Under the pieces are notes generated by a model, which saw only the letters and a program-made list of their open reading frames with translations, did no database searches and was not told where the DNA came from. Source: Streptomyces sp. NBC_01294 (lineage in GTDB: Bacteria > Actinomycetota > Actinomycetes > Streptomycetales > Streptomycetaceae). Taken from it: a DNA stretch of 64,000 bases. A program made the translations under genes and the position numbers. The stretch is taken from the NCBI RefSeq assembly GCF_035917235.1, contig NZ_CP108423.1, forward strand, positions 1,302,001 to 1,366,000. Reading direction: 5' to 3'. This document shows positions 18,439 to 25,879 of this stretch, piece after piece. Positions within the stretch are counted from its first letter, which is position 1; every line of letters begins with the position of its first letter.

Positions 18439-19656
18439 TCAGGCCAGGCCCGCCAGGACGGAGCCGAGGAGGTCCAGGGAGTTCTGTACGTGCGGGAGCG
18501 CCAGCGGATCACGGGCGGTGAGGGCCGCCAGCCGCTCCTGCGGGGTGGCGCCCAGCAGCGGCCCGGTGGACAGCCTCACCCGCAGCGCGCCCAGTTCGTC
18601 CGCGAACCGCTGTCCGCCGGGCGTGGCCGCGCCGAGCCGGCCGCCCAGCCAGCCCTCCAGTTCCATGGCGTCCGCGACCCCGTGCCGCGCGAGTCCGGCG
18701 CGCAGTGGAGTGAGGTCGGCGTACAGGTGCCGGCCGGCCTGCGGGGGCCGGGCCAGCACCCCGGATTCGAGCAGTCGCCGGTGCGCGGCGGCGGCCACCA
18801 TGCCGTGCAGGGCGGCGGCCGCGGAGGCGCGTCCGGCGACGGCTTCGGGTTCGTCGAGGGCGTGCGCGGCGGCGCCCGCGACGGGTCCGGCGACCATCGC
18901 ACCGGTGGCGGTGAGGACGTCGAGGGTGCGGGCGCACAGCCAGGTCCCGCGCGGGGTGCCGGGGAAGCGGACCACGGCGGCGGGCCAGCCGGCGGGCAGC
19001 AGCGCGCCCGACAGGTCGACCAGGACGGCGGCCCGGTCCGGGAGCATCTCGGCGGGGCTCAGCACCAGGGTGTCGCGCGGGCGGTGGACGGTGTCGCGCC
19101 AGCTCTCGTCGCTGACGACGAACAGTCCGGCGGATTCGGCGGCCTCGCAGGCCTCGTGCACCATCTCGGGCGGCGGCACGGTCGCGGTGGGGTCGTCGGC
19201 GACCGACAGCAGCAGCACCCGCGGGTCGCCGCCCTCGGCGCGCACCCGCCGTACGGTCTCCAGCAGCGCGTAGGGGTCCGGTACGCCGCCGCACTCGGCC
19301 GGGGTCGGTACGTGATAGGCACGCCGGCCCAGCAGCCGGACCTGCGGAGTCCACCAGGCGGGACAGGGCCGGGGCAGCATCACGTCGCCCCCGTACGCCC
19401 CGAGCAGGGCCAGGAGCAGGGCGGGGGCTCCGGGTCCGGCGGCCACGTTCTCCGGCGAGGTGGCGAGCCCGCGCCGCCCCCAGTGCCGGCAGGCGGCCTC
19501 GCGCAGGGACGCCCCGCCGCCCGGGGGTTCGGGGGCGGAGCGCCCGGCGGCCGCGGCGAGGACGGCGAGCAGCTCGGGCAGCACGGGCAGGCCCGGCTGG
19601 GGCGCGGGCGGGCCGTACCGGACCGGGCCGCGGCCCTCCGTCGCCGTGCGCTGCAT
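18439..19656 (-). CDS. Aminotransferase-fold (class I/II) protein lacking any lysine
   Basis: 405 aa. The overall pattern is of fold-type I aminotransferases: ATSPENVAAGPGAPALLLAL (the GxxxAL cofactor-phosphate region), FVVSDESWRDTV with the pyridine-nitrogen Asp (residue ~180), and VLVDLSGALLPAGWPAAVV (~210-222) where active enzymes have SxSK..PGWR. The Schiff-base lysine is replaced and there is no lysine anywhere in the predicted product. It cannot form the usual PLP aldimine, so it is probably a non-catalytic or altered homologue. Start ATG 19656 has only a weak GCGGGG; GTG 19665 is an alternative. Confidence 0.75.
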   Translation of the reverse strand: MQRTATEGRGPVRYGPPAPQPGLPVLPELLAVLAAAAGRSAPEPPGGGASLREAACRHWGRRGLATSPENVAAGPGAPALLLALLGAYGGDVMLPRPCPAWWTPQVRLLGRRAYHVPTPAECGGVPDPYALLETVRRVRAEGGDPRVLLLSVADDPTATVPPPEMVHEACEAAESAGLFVVSDESWRDTVHRPRDTLVLSPAEMLPDRAAVLVDLSGALLPAGWPAAVVRFPGTPRGTWLCARTLDVLTATGAMVAGPVAGAAAHALDEPEAVAGRASAAAALHGMVAAAAHRRLLESGVLARPPQAGRHLYADLTPLRAGLARHGVADAMELEGWLGGRLGAATPGGQRFADELGALRVRLSTGPLLGATPQERLAALTARDPLALPHVQNSLDLLGSVLAGLA

Positions 19657-19691
19657 CCCCGCCACCGCTTCCCGCCTTCCGCGCTCGCCTC

Positions 19692-19740
19692 GCCGCCCTC
19701 GTGCTGCCGCGCTCCCTGCCGCCCTCGTGCTGCCGCGCTC
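19692..19740 (-). repeat. Two 23-bp direct repeats in the leader of the aminotransferase-like gene
   Basis: The 23-nt sequence at 19692-19714 recurs exactly at 19718-19740 (26-bp period). It sits in the 5' untranslated region; role unknown. Confidence 0.8.
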
Positions 19741-19807
19741 ACCGATCACGACCTTTATACGATTATTTAAGGCTGTATGCCCGTTATCGCAGCCTCGATC
19801 TCGGACC

Positions 19808-20380
19808 TCAGCCCTTCCGCCCCACCAGCGCGAGGAGCCTGGTCTGCGCGTTCGCGCCCGCCGGGACCTCCAGCGGCGGGTCGTACGCACCACTGGCCGC
19901 GAGCTCGTCGGCGTACGGCATGACCTCCTTGATGGAGAACTCGACGAGGCCGTCGGGCAGCCGGTCGTCGGCTCCGATGCCCCGGACGAGGTCCCAGGTG
20001 TGCACGACGCAGTCGGCGGTCAGCTGCGAGCAGTACGCCGACCCGAGCGCGGGCCCGTACGAGAGCCGCACGGTCCGGTCCAGCGCGCCGGGCGCGGCGA
20101 AGGCGGCGTGCGCGGCGGCCGAGGCCCTGTCCCAGGCCGCGACCGGGTCGTCACCCAGCACGTCGCCGGAGAACGCGTCGCCGACGTCCTCGACCGTGCG
20201 CCCGTCGGTGACCAGCGGCGGGATCCAGAGCTGTTCCCCGGCGACGTGGTTGACCAGCTCCCGCACGTTCCAGTCCCTGCACGGGGTGGGTGCGTCCCAC
20301 TGATCGCCCTTGACGGCGCGCACCCGCTCGCCGAAGAGCCGCAGCGCCTCGGCGTGCCGTTCGAGCAGCGTCTCCGGCAT
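19808..20380 (-). CDS. TIGR03086-family (mycothiol-dependent isomerase-like / DinB-fold) protein
   Basis: 190 aa. The N-terminal four-helix domain carries TPCRDWNVRELVNHVAGEQ, the signature of the actinobacterial maleylpyruvate-isomerase-like metal-binding family, with a His in VNHV. A second conserved stretch is TADCVVHTWDLVRGIG (His ligand). Members bind a divalent metal and some use mycothiol. The exact reaction is unknown. The ATG at 20380 is used. Divergent from the methyltransferase at 20569. Confidence 0.85.
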   Translation of the reverse strand: MPETLLERHAEALRLFGERVRAVKGDQWDAPTPCRDWNVRELVNHVAGEQLWIPPLVTDGRTVEDVGDAFSGDVLGDDPVAAWDRASAAAHAAFAAPGALDRTVRLSYGPALGSAYCSQLTADCVVHTWDLVRGIGADDRLPDGLVEFSIKEVMPYADELAASGAYDPPLEVPAGANAQTRLLALVGRKG

Positions 20381-20568
20381 GGCTCTCACCGTCCTCTGCC
20401 ATGGGATGTCCCCTGGAGCCACTCTCCTCGCACCCGCATCGCCCTGCCACCGACCCGCCCGATCCCCTTGCCCCACATTAAGGTTGTCCACATGTCAAAA
20501 CGGCAATCTCAGATGCCGAACTGATCGTCTACCGTGGGATGCACGCTTCGACGAGGAGGGGTACGGCC

Positions 20569-21390
20569 ATGAACGCCGCCAAGGAGACCGCCGTCTACAC
20601 GCACGGCCACCACGAGTCGGTCCTGCGCTCGCACCGCTGGCGCACCGCCGAGAACTCCGCCGCGTACCTGATCGGCGAGCTGCGCCCGGGGATGTCGGTG
20701 CTGGACGTCGGCTGCGGCCCGGGCACGATCACCGCGGACCTGGCGGAGCTGGTCGCGCCGGGCGGCCGGGTCACCGCCGTCGACGCCGCCGAGGACGTCC
20801 TCGCGCAGGCCCGCGCCCACGCGGAGGAACGCGGCCTGGGCGCCCTCGTGTCCTTCGGCACGGCGGACGTCCACGCGCTGGACTTCCCGGACGACTCCTT
20901 CGACGTGGTCCACGCCCACCAGGTGCTGCAGCACGTCGGCGACCCGGTGCAGGCGCTGCGCGAGATGCGCAGGGTGTGCCGGCCGGGTGGGATCGTGGCC
21001 GCGCGCGACGCCGACTACGCGGCGATGACCTGGTACCCGGCCGCGCCGGGCCTGGACGACTGGCTGAGCCTGTACCGGCGGGTCGCCCGCGCGAACGGCG
21101 GCGAGCCGGATGCGGGGCGGCGGCTGCGGGGGTGGGCGCGGGAGGCCGGGTTCACGGACGTGACCTCATCGGCCACGGCCTGGTGTTTCGCCACGCCGGA
21201 GGAGACCGGTTGGTGGTCGGCCCTGTGGGCGGAGCGGACGACGGCCTCCGCGTACGCGGCCAATGCCATCGGCGGGGGGCATGCGAGCGGCTCGGACCTG
21301 GCGGCCGTTGCGGAGGCCTGGCGGGCGTGGGGGGCGGAGCCCGACGCGTGGTTCTCGGTGCTGAACGGCGAGATCCTCTGCCGGGCCTGA
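20569..21390 (+). CDS. SAM-dependent methyltransferase (UbiE/COQ5-like)
   Basis: 273 aa. Motif I VLDVGCGPGTITADLAEL, motif post-I VTAVDAAEDVLAQA, motif II FDVVHAHQVLQHVGDP and motif III RVCRPGGIVAARD are all intact, so it should be active. The acceptor is unknown. ATG 20569 is preferred to 20539 because GAGGAGGGG lies 9 nt upstream. A copy of the dispersed repeat follows 30 bp after the stop. Confidence 0.9.
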   Translation: MNAAKETAVYTHGHHESVLRSHRWRTAENSAAYLIGELRPGMSVLDVGCGPGTITADLAELVAPGGRVTAVDAAEDVLAQARAHAEERGLGALVSFGTADVHALDFPDDSFDVVHAHQVLQHVGDPVQALREMRRVCRPGGIVAARDADYAAMTWYPAAPGLDDWLSLYRRVARANGGEPDAGRRLRGWAREAGFTDVTSSATAWCFATPEETGWWSALWAERTTASAYAANAIGGGHASGSDLAAVAEAWRAWGAEPDAWFSVLNGEILCRA

Positions 21391-21420
21391 CCACAGGGGA
21401 TGCGGCCGCGGCTCCGCTGC

Positions 21421-21464
21421 CGGGGCTCCGCCCCAGACCCCGCGCCTCAAACGCCGGCGGGGCT
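21421..21464 (+). repeat. Dispersed intergenic GC repeat, copy 1
   Basis: 44-nt element with a short self-complementary GGGGCTCCGCCCC head and a CCTCAAACGCCGGCGGGGCT tail. Near-identical copies are at 46923-47017, 53601-53746 and 63848-64000. Here it lies between convergent genes. Confidence 0.85.
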
Positions 21465-21474
21465 GTATTTCAGC

Positions 21475-23442
21475 CTAGCCCGGTGGGCGCATGCGGAAGT
21501 CGTAGGTCGGGGGCAGGGGGCGGTCGGTGAGGGTGGACCAGACCTCGGAGAGGGTCTCCTCGCCCTCCCGGAGGTCCGCGAGTTCGAAGCCGTCCTCGAA
21601 GACCCGGCGGGCCGCCGCCACATGGCCCTCCGCCGCGAGCAGCCGCGCGGCGAGGAGCCGGAAGCGGCCCTCCTCGCGCAGGGCGGGCCGCAGCCGGTCC
21701 CAGACGGCGCGGGCCTGCGCCAGGCGCCCGGCGGCGAGGAGGGCCGTCATCGCCTCCTGGCCGAGCGCGGACTCCGCCGCCGTCCACGGCTCCTCGCCCC
21801 GGCTCTCCGCGGCCAGGTGCTCGAAGGCCGCCGCGTACCCGTCGGCCGCCCGCCCCGGATCGCCGGCCAGCGCGTCCGCCATCGCCAGGCAGCGCAGCAG
21901 GGGCCACCGGGAGGGGACCGGCGCCAGCCCGCGCTCCCAGCTCCGTACCGCCTGGGCCACGTCCCCGGCGTGCCACTGGGCCACGCCCAGGTGGTACTCG
22001 GTCAGCGGATCGGCCGGAGCCGTCTCCAGCATGTCCCGCCAGTGCGCGGCGACCAGGCTCGGCCCCGGCGGGAGCGCCCGGCGCGGAGCGGGGAAGACGC
22101 CCGTGCGCCACAGCTCCAGCCACGGCTCCTGCTCCGGGCCGAGCATGGACTCCTCGAAGGGCGTGCCCGGCAGCCTGAGGCCCCCGCACAGCACCTCCAG
22201 GGCGCCCCAGCCCGAGCCCGTCGCCAGCCGCTCCCCCGGTTCGGTGTCGGCGCAGCCGCGCCACGCCTCGTACGCCGCGTCCACCCGCTCCCGCGGGAGT
22301 ACGGCGTCCAGCGCGCTCTCGGCCGCGCCGCGGGCCGCGGTCCAGTCGTCTCCGTGCACCCGCGCGGGCTCCGCCGACAGCGGTCCGTACGCCTCCAGCC
22401 AGCCGAACTCCCCGCCGCCCTCCAGCCGTACGTGCTCCAGCTGGGTCCGGGCCAGCCCGGCCTGGATCTCCGCGTAGCCTCCGGTGCCCGGCTCGGTCAG
22501 CCACTCCTGCCAGCGCCGGCCGCCGCCGCCCGCGCCCCACACGAACAGCTTGCGCCCGCGCAGCAGGGCGGTGGAGGTCTGTACGAGCCCCTGCCCGGCG
22601 GCGTCCAGGGCGGCGATCCAGGGCCGGGCCGCGCCCTGGACCTCGTAGAAGAAGTCGGCCGGATACGCGCTGCCCAGCGGGTAGGTGCGGTCCGCGCCCT
22701 CCCACCGCGGCACCGGGACGCGGCGCAGCGAGCGCTCGTACCCGAAGTGCCAGGCCTCGTCGGCGGGGGCGAGCACGCGGGTGCCCGCGTCCTCCGGGAC
22801 GGCGATGTTGGACCACCAGTAGACGGGCGCCGGCCGCTCGTGCGGATTGCGCACGCGGACGCCGACGTAGAGGAACTCGGAGTCCTCCGGCAGCCACAGG
22901 TCCACCTGGAAGGGCAGGTCGCGCAGCCGCTCCCACTCCCACAGCCGGACCATCACGCCCCCGTCGGGGGCCGGGACGAGCGCGGCGTGCAGCGGGGCGC
23001 AGGACAGGGCGGTGTGCCCGGTCGCGCCGATGTTCCACTCGATGCCGCCGGAGAACCAGGCCCCGTTCAGCGCGAAGTTGGCGGGCTGGAACACCGGGTT
23101 GCGGTACAGGAGTTCGCGTCCGGTCGGCAGGTGTACGAGCGAGTGGACGCGCCCGCCGAGTTCCGGGAGCACGGTGACCCGCAGGTGCTCGTTCTCGATG
23201 ACGACCGCCTCGAACTCCCGCTCCGCGCGCTCCCGTCGGTACCCGTCGCGGATCCGTACGGGCAGCAGCGAGCGCAACGGCTCGTACCCGATCTGCCGGG
23301 CCATGTCGCGGGGCAGCCCGTCGCGCGAGCGCGCGTCCAGGACGTGCACGCCGTCGGGCGCGCGCAGGGCGGGCAGCGGGCTCTCGGGGCCCAACGGGGC
23401 TGCGGGGAGGGTCAGTACGGCGCGTCGGACGGTGGTGGCCAT
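21475..23442 (-). CDS. DUF5107 domain protein with C-terminal TPR-like helices
   Basis: 655 aa. Residues ~60-360 form the DUF5107 β-rich domain with aldose-epimerase/β-galactosidase-like strands (VTVLPELGGRVHSLVHLPTG, GGIEWNIG, YWWSNIAVPEDAGTRVLAPA). Residues ~440-640 are helical repeats (YHLGVAQWHAGDVAQAVRSW) typical of TPRs. Such proteins are common in Streptomyces and associated with carbohydrate handling, but no activity is established. No signal peptide, so it is probably cytosolic. It converges on the methyltransferase gene. Confidence 0.85.
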   Translation of the reverse strand: MATTVRRAVLTLPAAPLGPESPLPALRAPDGVHVLDARSRDGLPRDMARQIGYEPLRSLLPVRIRDGYRRERAEREFEAVVIENEHLRVTVLPELGGRVHSLVHLPTGRELLYRNPVFQPANFALNGAWFSGGIEWNIGATGHTALSCAPLHAALVPAPDGGVMVRLWEWERLRDLPFQVDLWLPEDSEFLYVGVRVRNPHERPAPVYWWSNIAVPEDAGTRVLAPADEAWHFGYERSLRRVPVPRWEGADRTYPLGSAYPADFFYEVQGAARPWIAALDAAGQGLVQTSTALLRGRKLFVWGAGGGGRRWQEWLTEPGTGGYAEIQAGLARTQLEHVRLEGGGEFGWLEAYGPLSAEPARVHGDDWTAARGAAESALDAVLPRERVDAAYEAWRGCADTEPGERLATGSGWGALEVLCGGLRLPGTPFEESMLGPEQEPWLELWRTGVFPAPRRALPPGPSLVAAHWRDMLETAPADPLTEYHLGVAQWHAGDVAQAVRSWERGLAPVPSRWPLLRCLAMADALAGDPGRAADGYAAAFEHLAAESRGEEPWTAAESALGQEAMTALLAAGRLAQARAVWDRLRPALREEGRFRLLAARLLAAEGHVAAARRVFEDGFELADLREGEETLSEVWSTLTDRPLPPTYDFRMRPPG

Positions 23443-23624
23443 GAGGGAAATGGAACACGCCGCGGCGGCCGCTGCACAGAGGTTCCGCGGATGACCACCG
23501 GTCAGGATGACGTGAAGGCACCCGCAGACCCCGTACGCGGACCCGCGCGCAGCCCCGTGCCCGGACGCGTGCCCGGACGCGCGCGCAGAGCGCCCCGCAG
23601 CCCTGCCCGCAGCCCCGCCGGGCG

Positions 23625-24524
23625 CTACGCGAACGCGCCCGCCACCAGGTCGGCGAGGAGCGCGCCCGCGCGTCCCTCCGGGTCCAGGTCCGGGTCGTAG
23701 ATCGTGACGTTGATCCCGACGCAGCGCGGCGAGTGCACCAGTACCGCGAGGAGTTCGGCGAGTTCGTCGGGGATCAGGCCGCCGGGGTCGGGGCTGTCCA
23801 CGGCCGGCATGACGCCCGGGTCGAGCACGTCGGCGTCGAGGTGCACCCAGAATCCGGCGGTGGCCGGCGGGTGCAGCCCCTCCAGCGCGGCCCGCGCGAC
23901 CGGCCCGGCGCCTCGATCGCGGATCGCCCCGACGGTGGCCGCAAAGATCCCCGCGGCGCGCAGCTCCGCGAGGTCCGGGTCGCCGTTCCGCAGCCCGAAG
24001 AGGCGCACGTCCTCGTCCCGCAGGTACGGCGACCGGCCCTCCAGGTCGGAGAGATCGGCCTGGCCGCGCCCGGTGGACAGGGCCAGCTCCTCGCCGCCGG
24101 CGGCGCCGACGGGCCCGTTGACGGCCTCGTTGCCCGGATGGCGGAAGTCGGCCGAGCCGTCGATCGCGGCCAGTCCGTACCGGCCGAGGCGGCGCATGGC
24201 GAGGGCGGCGCCGAGCTGGATCGAGCAGTCGCCGCCGAGCACGACGGGGAACTCCCCGGCGCGCAGGTGCCGTTCGATCCGGTCGGCGAGGGTGACGGTG
24301 TACGCGGCGAGGGCGGCGGCGTGGAACACGCCGTCGCCCTCCTTCCAGTCGCCGCGGTCGTAGCGCGGCGGGACGACCACCCCGCCCTCGCGCGCGCCGA
24401 GACGGGCCAGCAGGCCCTGTTCGCGCAGGGCCCCGGCGAGCTTGTAGACGCCGGGTACGGTGCCGGGCGCGGGCGGGCGCAGGCCGAGGTTGGACGGGGC
24501 ATCGAGGAGCACGAGGGTTCGCAT
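23625..24524 (-). CDS. Arginase/agmatinase-family protein with altered metal site
   Basis: 299 aa ureohydrolase fold. The GGDHS motif reads GGDCS (residues 97-101), DAHxD reads DGSAD (122-126), and DxDxxDP is intact (HLDADVLDP, 228-236). Two of the usual histidine Mn ligands are therefore Cys and Ser, while the aspartates remain. It probably is not a standard arginase; related altered proteins are widespread in Streptomyces under the label arginase family. Four bp separate its start from the stop of the GNAT gene, so the two form an operon. Confidence 0.82.
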   Translation of the reverse strand: MRTLVLLDAPSNLGLRPPAPGTVPGVYKLAGALREQGLLARLGAREGGVVVPPRYDRGDWKEGDGVFHAAALAAYTVTLADRIERHLRAGEFPVVLGGDCSIQLGAALAMRRLGRYGLAAIDGSADFRHPGNEAVNGPVGAAGGEELALSTGRGQADLSDLEGRSPYLRDEDVRLFGLRNGDPDLAELRAAGIFAATVGAIRDRGAGPVARAALEGLHPPATAGFWVHLDADVLDPGVMPAVDSPDPGGLIPDELAELLAVLVHSPRCVGINVTIYDPDLDPEGRAGALLADLVAGAFA

Positions 24525-24528
24525 GCCC

Positions 24529-25104
24529 TCATCCTGTGCGATGCGCCCCCTCGGGGGTCGGCATTTCGGCGGTGACGGCCCAGCGCTCGTGGTCGCGCCA
24601 GGCGCCGTCGATGTGGAGGAAGTCCGGGGAGAAGCCCTCCAGCCGGAAGCCGGCGCCGCGGACCAGCGCGATCGAGGCGGTGTTGCCGGGCTGGATGTTG
24701 GCTTCCAGGCGGTGCAGGCCGAGGCCCTCCCCGGCGGGGGCGAAGGCGTGCGCGAGCACCAGGCCGAGGGCTTCGCGCAGCAGCCCGCGCCCGGCGGCGT
24801 GCGCGAAGGCCCCGTAGCCGAGGGCCCCGCACTGGAAGGCGCCGCCGACGATGTTGTTGACGTTGACGAAGCCGGCCAGGGCCCCGGTCCCCAGCTCGCA
24901 CACGAGGAACCCGGCGCGGCCGGCGCCCTCGGTGAGCCGGGTCGCGTAGGGCTCGTACTCCTCGACGGTGGTGGGCGGGAACAGCCAGGGGCGGTGGAGG
25001 TCGAGGCTCTCGTGCGCGCGCGTGGTGAACTCGGGCCCGTCGGCGAGCCGGAAGGGGCGCAGGCCCACCCGCGCGCCCTCCCGCAGGTACGTGGGAAAGG
25101 TCAT
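24529..25104 (-). CDS. GNAT acetyltransferase (RimJ/RimL type)
   Basis: 191 aa. N-terminal VGLRPFRLADGPEF, acetyl-CoA-binding region AAGRGLLREALGLVLAHAF, and the LHRLEANIQPGNTASIALV segment followed by GFRLEGF are the classic RimJ-type pattern. RimJ-like enzymes acetylate N-terminal amines of proteins or small molecules; the substrate here is unknown. First gene of a two-gene operon with the arginase-like gene, and 34 bp from the divergent gene at 25139. Confidence 0.9.
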   Translation of the reverse strand: MTFPTYLREGARVGLRPFRLADGPEFTTRAHESLDLHRPWLFPPTTVEEYEPYATRLTEGAGRAGFLVCELGTGALAGFVNVNNIVGGAFQCGALGYGAFAHAAGRGLLREALGLVLAHAFAPAGEGLGLHRLEANIQPGNTASIALVRGAGFRLEGFSPDFLHIDGAWRDHERWAVTAEMPTPEGAHRTG

Positions 25105-25138
25105 CTTCCGAAACTAATGCCGTGGCAGGATCTCCGGT

Positions 25139-25870
25139 GTGATCATCACTCGCGACACCCGGGAACTCCTGCTCGCCGCGGCGCGCAACAACGCAGACTG
25201 GTGCGACGCGGTCGTGCGCGGCCACGGACCGGCCGGCGCGTTCGCGCCGGACCACTGGGCGAGCGCCCGCCGGACCCCGCCCCTCTACCCCGATGCCGTG
25301 ACCCTCGCCCCCGGCGCGGCGGCGGCCTCGCTGGTAGCCGGGATCGACACCGAGGCCCCCGGCTGCTCGGTGAAGGACAGCTTCGCCGACCTGGACCTGG
25401 CCGGGCACGGCTTCGAGGTGCTGTTCGAGGCCGAGTGGATCCACCGCCCGGCCGGAGCCCCGGTCCCGGAGGCGGCGTCCGGCCCGGAGTGGTCGCAGGT
25501 CGCCACCGCCCGGGAGCTGGAGGCCTGGGAGGCCGCCTGGAGCGGCTCGGAGAGCACCGGGCTGTTCCGCCCGGCCCTGCTCGGCGAGGACATCGTCTTC
25601 CTGGCGGCCCGCTCCGGCGGCCGGATCGTGGCCGGGGCCGTGGCGAGCACCGGCGGCGGTGTCGTAGGCCTGTCCAACCTGTTCGCCCACGACGACGCCG
25701 GCGAAGACGTAGCCGTCGACGCCGTCTGGGCGGGTGCCCTCGCCGCTATCGCCGCCCGCCGGCCGGACCTGCCGGTCGTGGGCTACGAGCACGGGGAGGA
25801 CCTCGACGCCGCCGTCCGCGCGGGCTTCACCCCGATCGGCTCGCTGCGGATCTGGCTCCACACCGCCTGA
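25139..25870 (+). CDS. Unknown protein, possible distant GNAT-like fold
   Basis: 243 aa from a GTG. I do not recognise a family with certainty. It has good Streptomyces codon bias. The second half has alternating strands and helices (IVFLAARSGGRIVAGAVAST, then LPVVGYEHGEDLDAAVRAGF) reminiscent of a degenerate acetyltransferase fold, including a penultimate AGFTPIGSLRIWL strand like the last strands of GNATs. No clear acetyl-CoA loop. Divergent from the GNAT gene and convergent with the S9 peptidase. Confidence 0.7.
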   Translation: MIITRDTRELLLAAARNNADWCDAVVRGHGPAGAFAPDHWASARRTPPLYPDAVTLAPGAAAASLVAGIDTEAPGCSVKDSFADLDLAGHGFEVLFEAEWIHRPAGAPVPEAASGPEWSQVATARELEAWEAAWSGSESTGLFRPALLGEDIVFLAARSGGRIVAGAVASTGGGVVGLSNLFAHDDAGEDVAVDAVWAGALAAIAARRPDLPVVGYEHGEDLDAAVRAGFTPIGSLRIWLHTA

Positions 25871-25879
25871 CGGAGCGCC

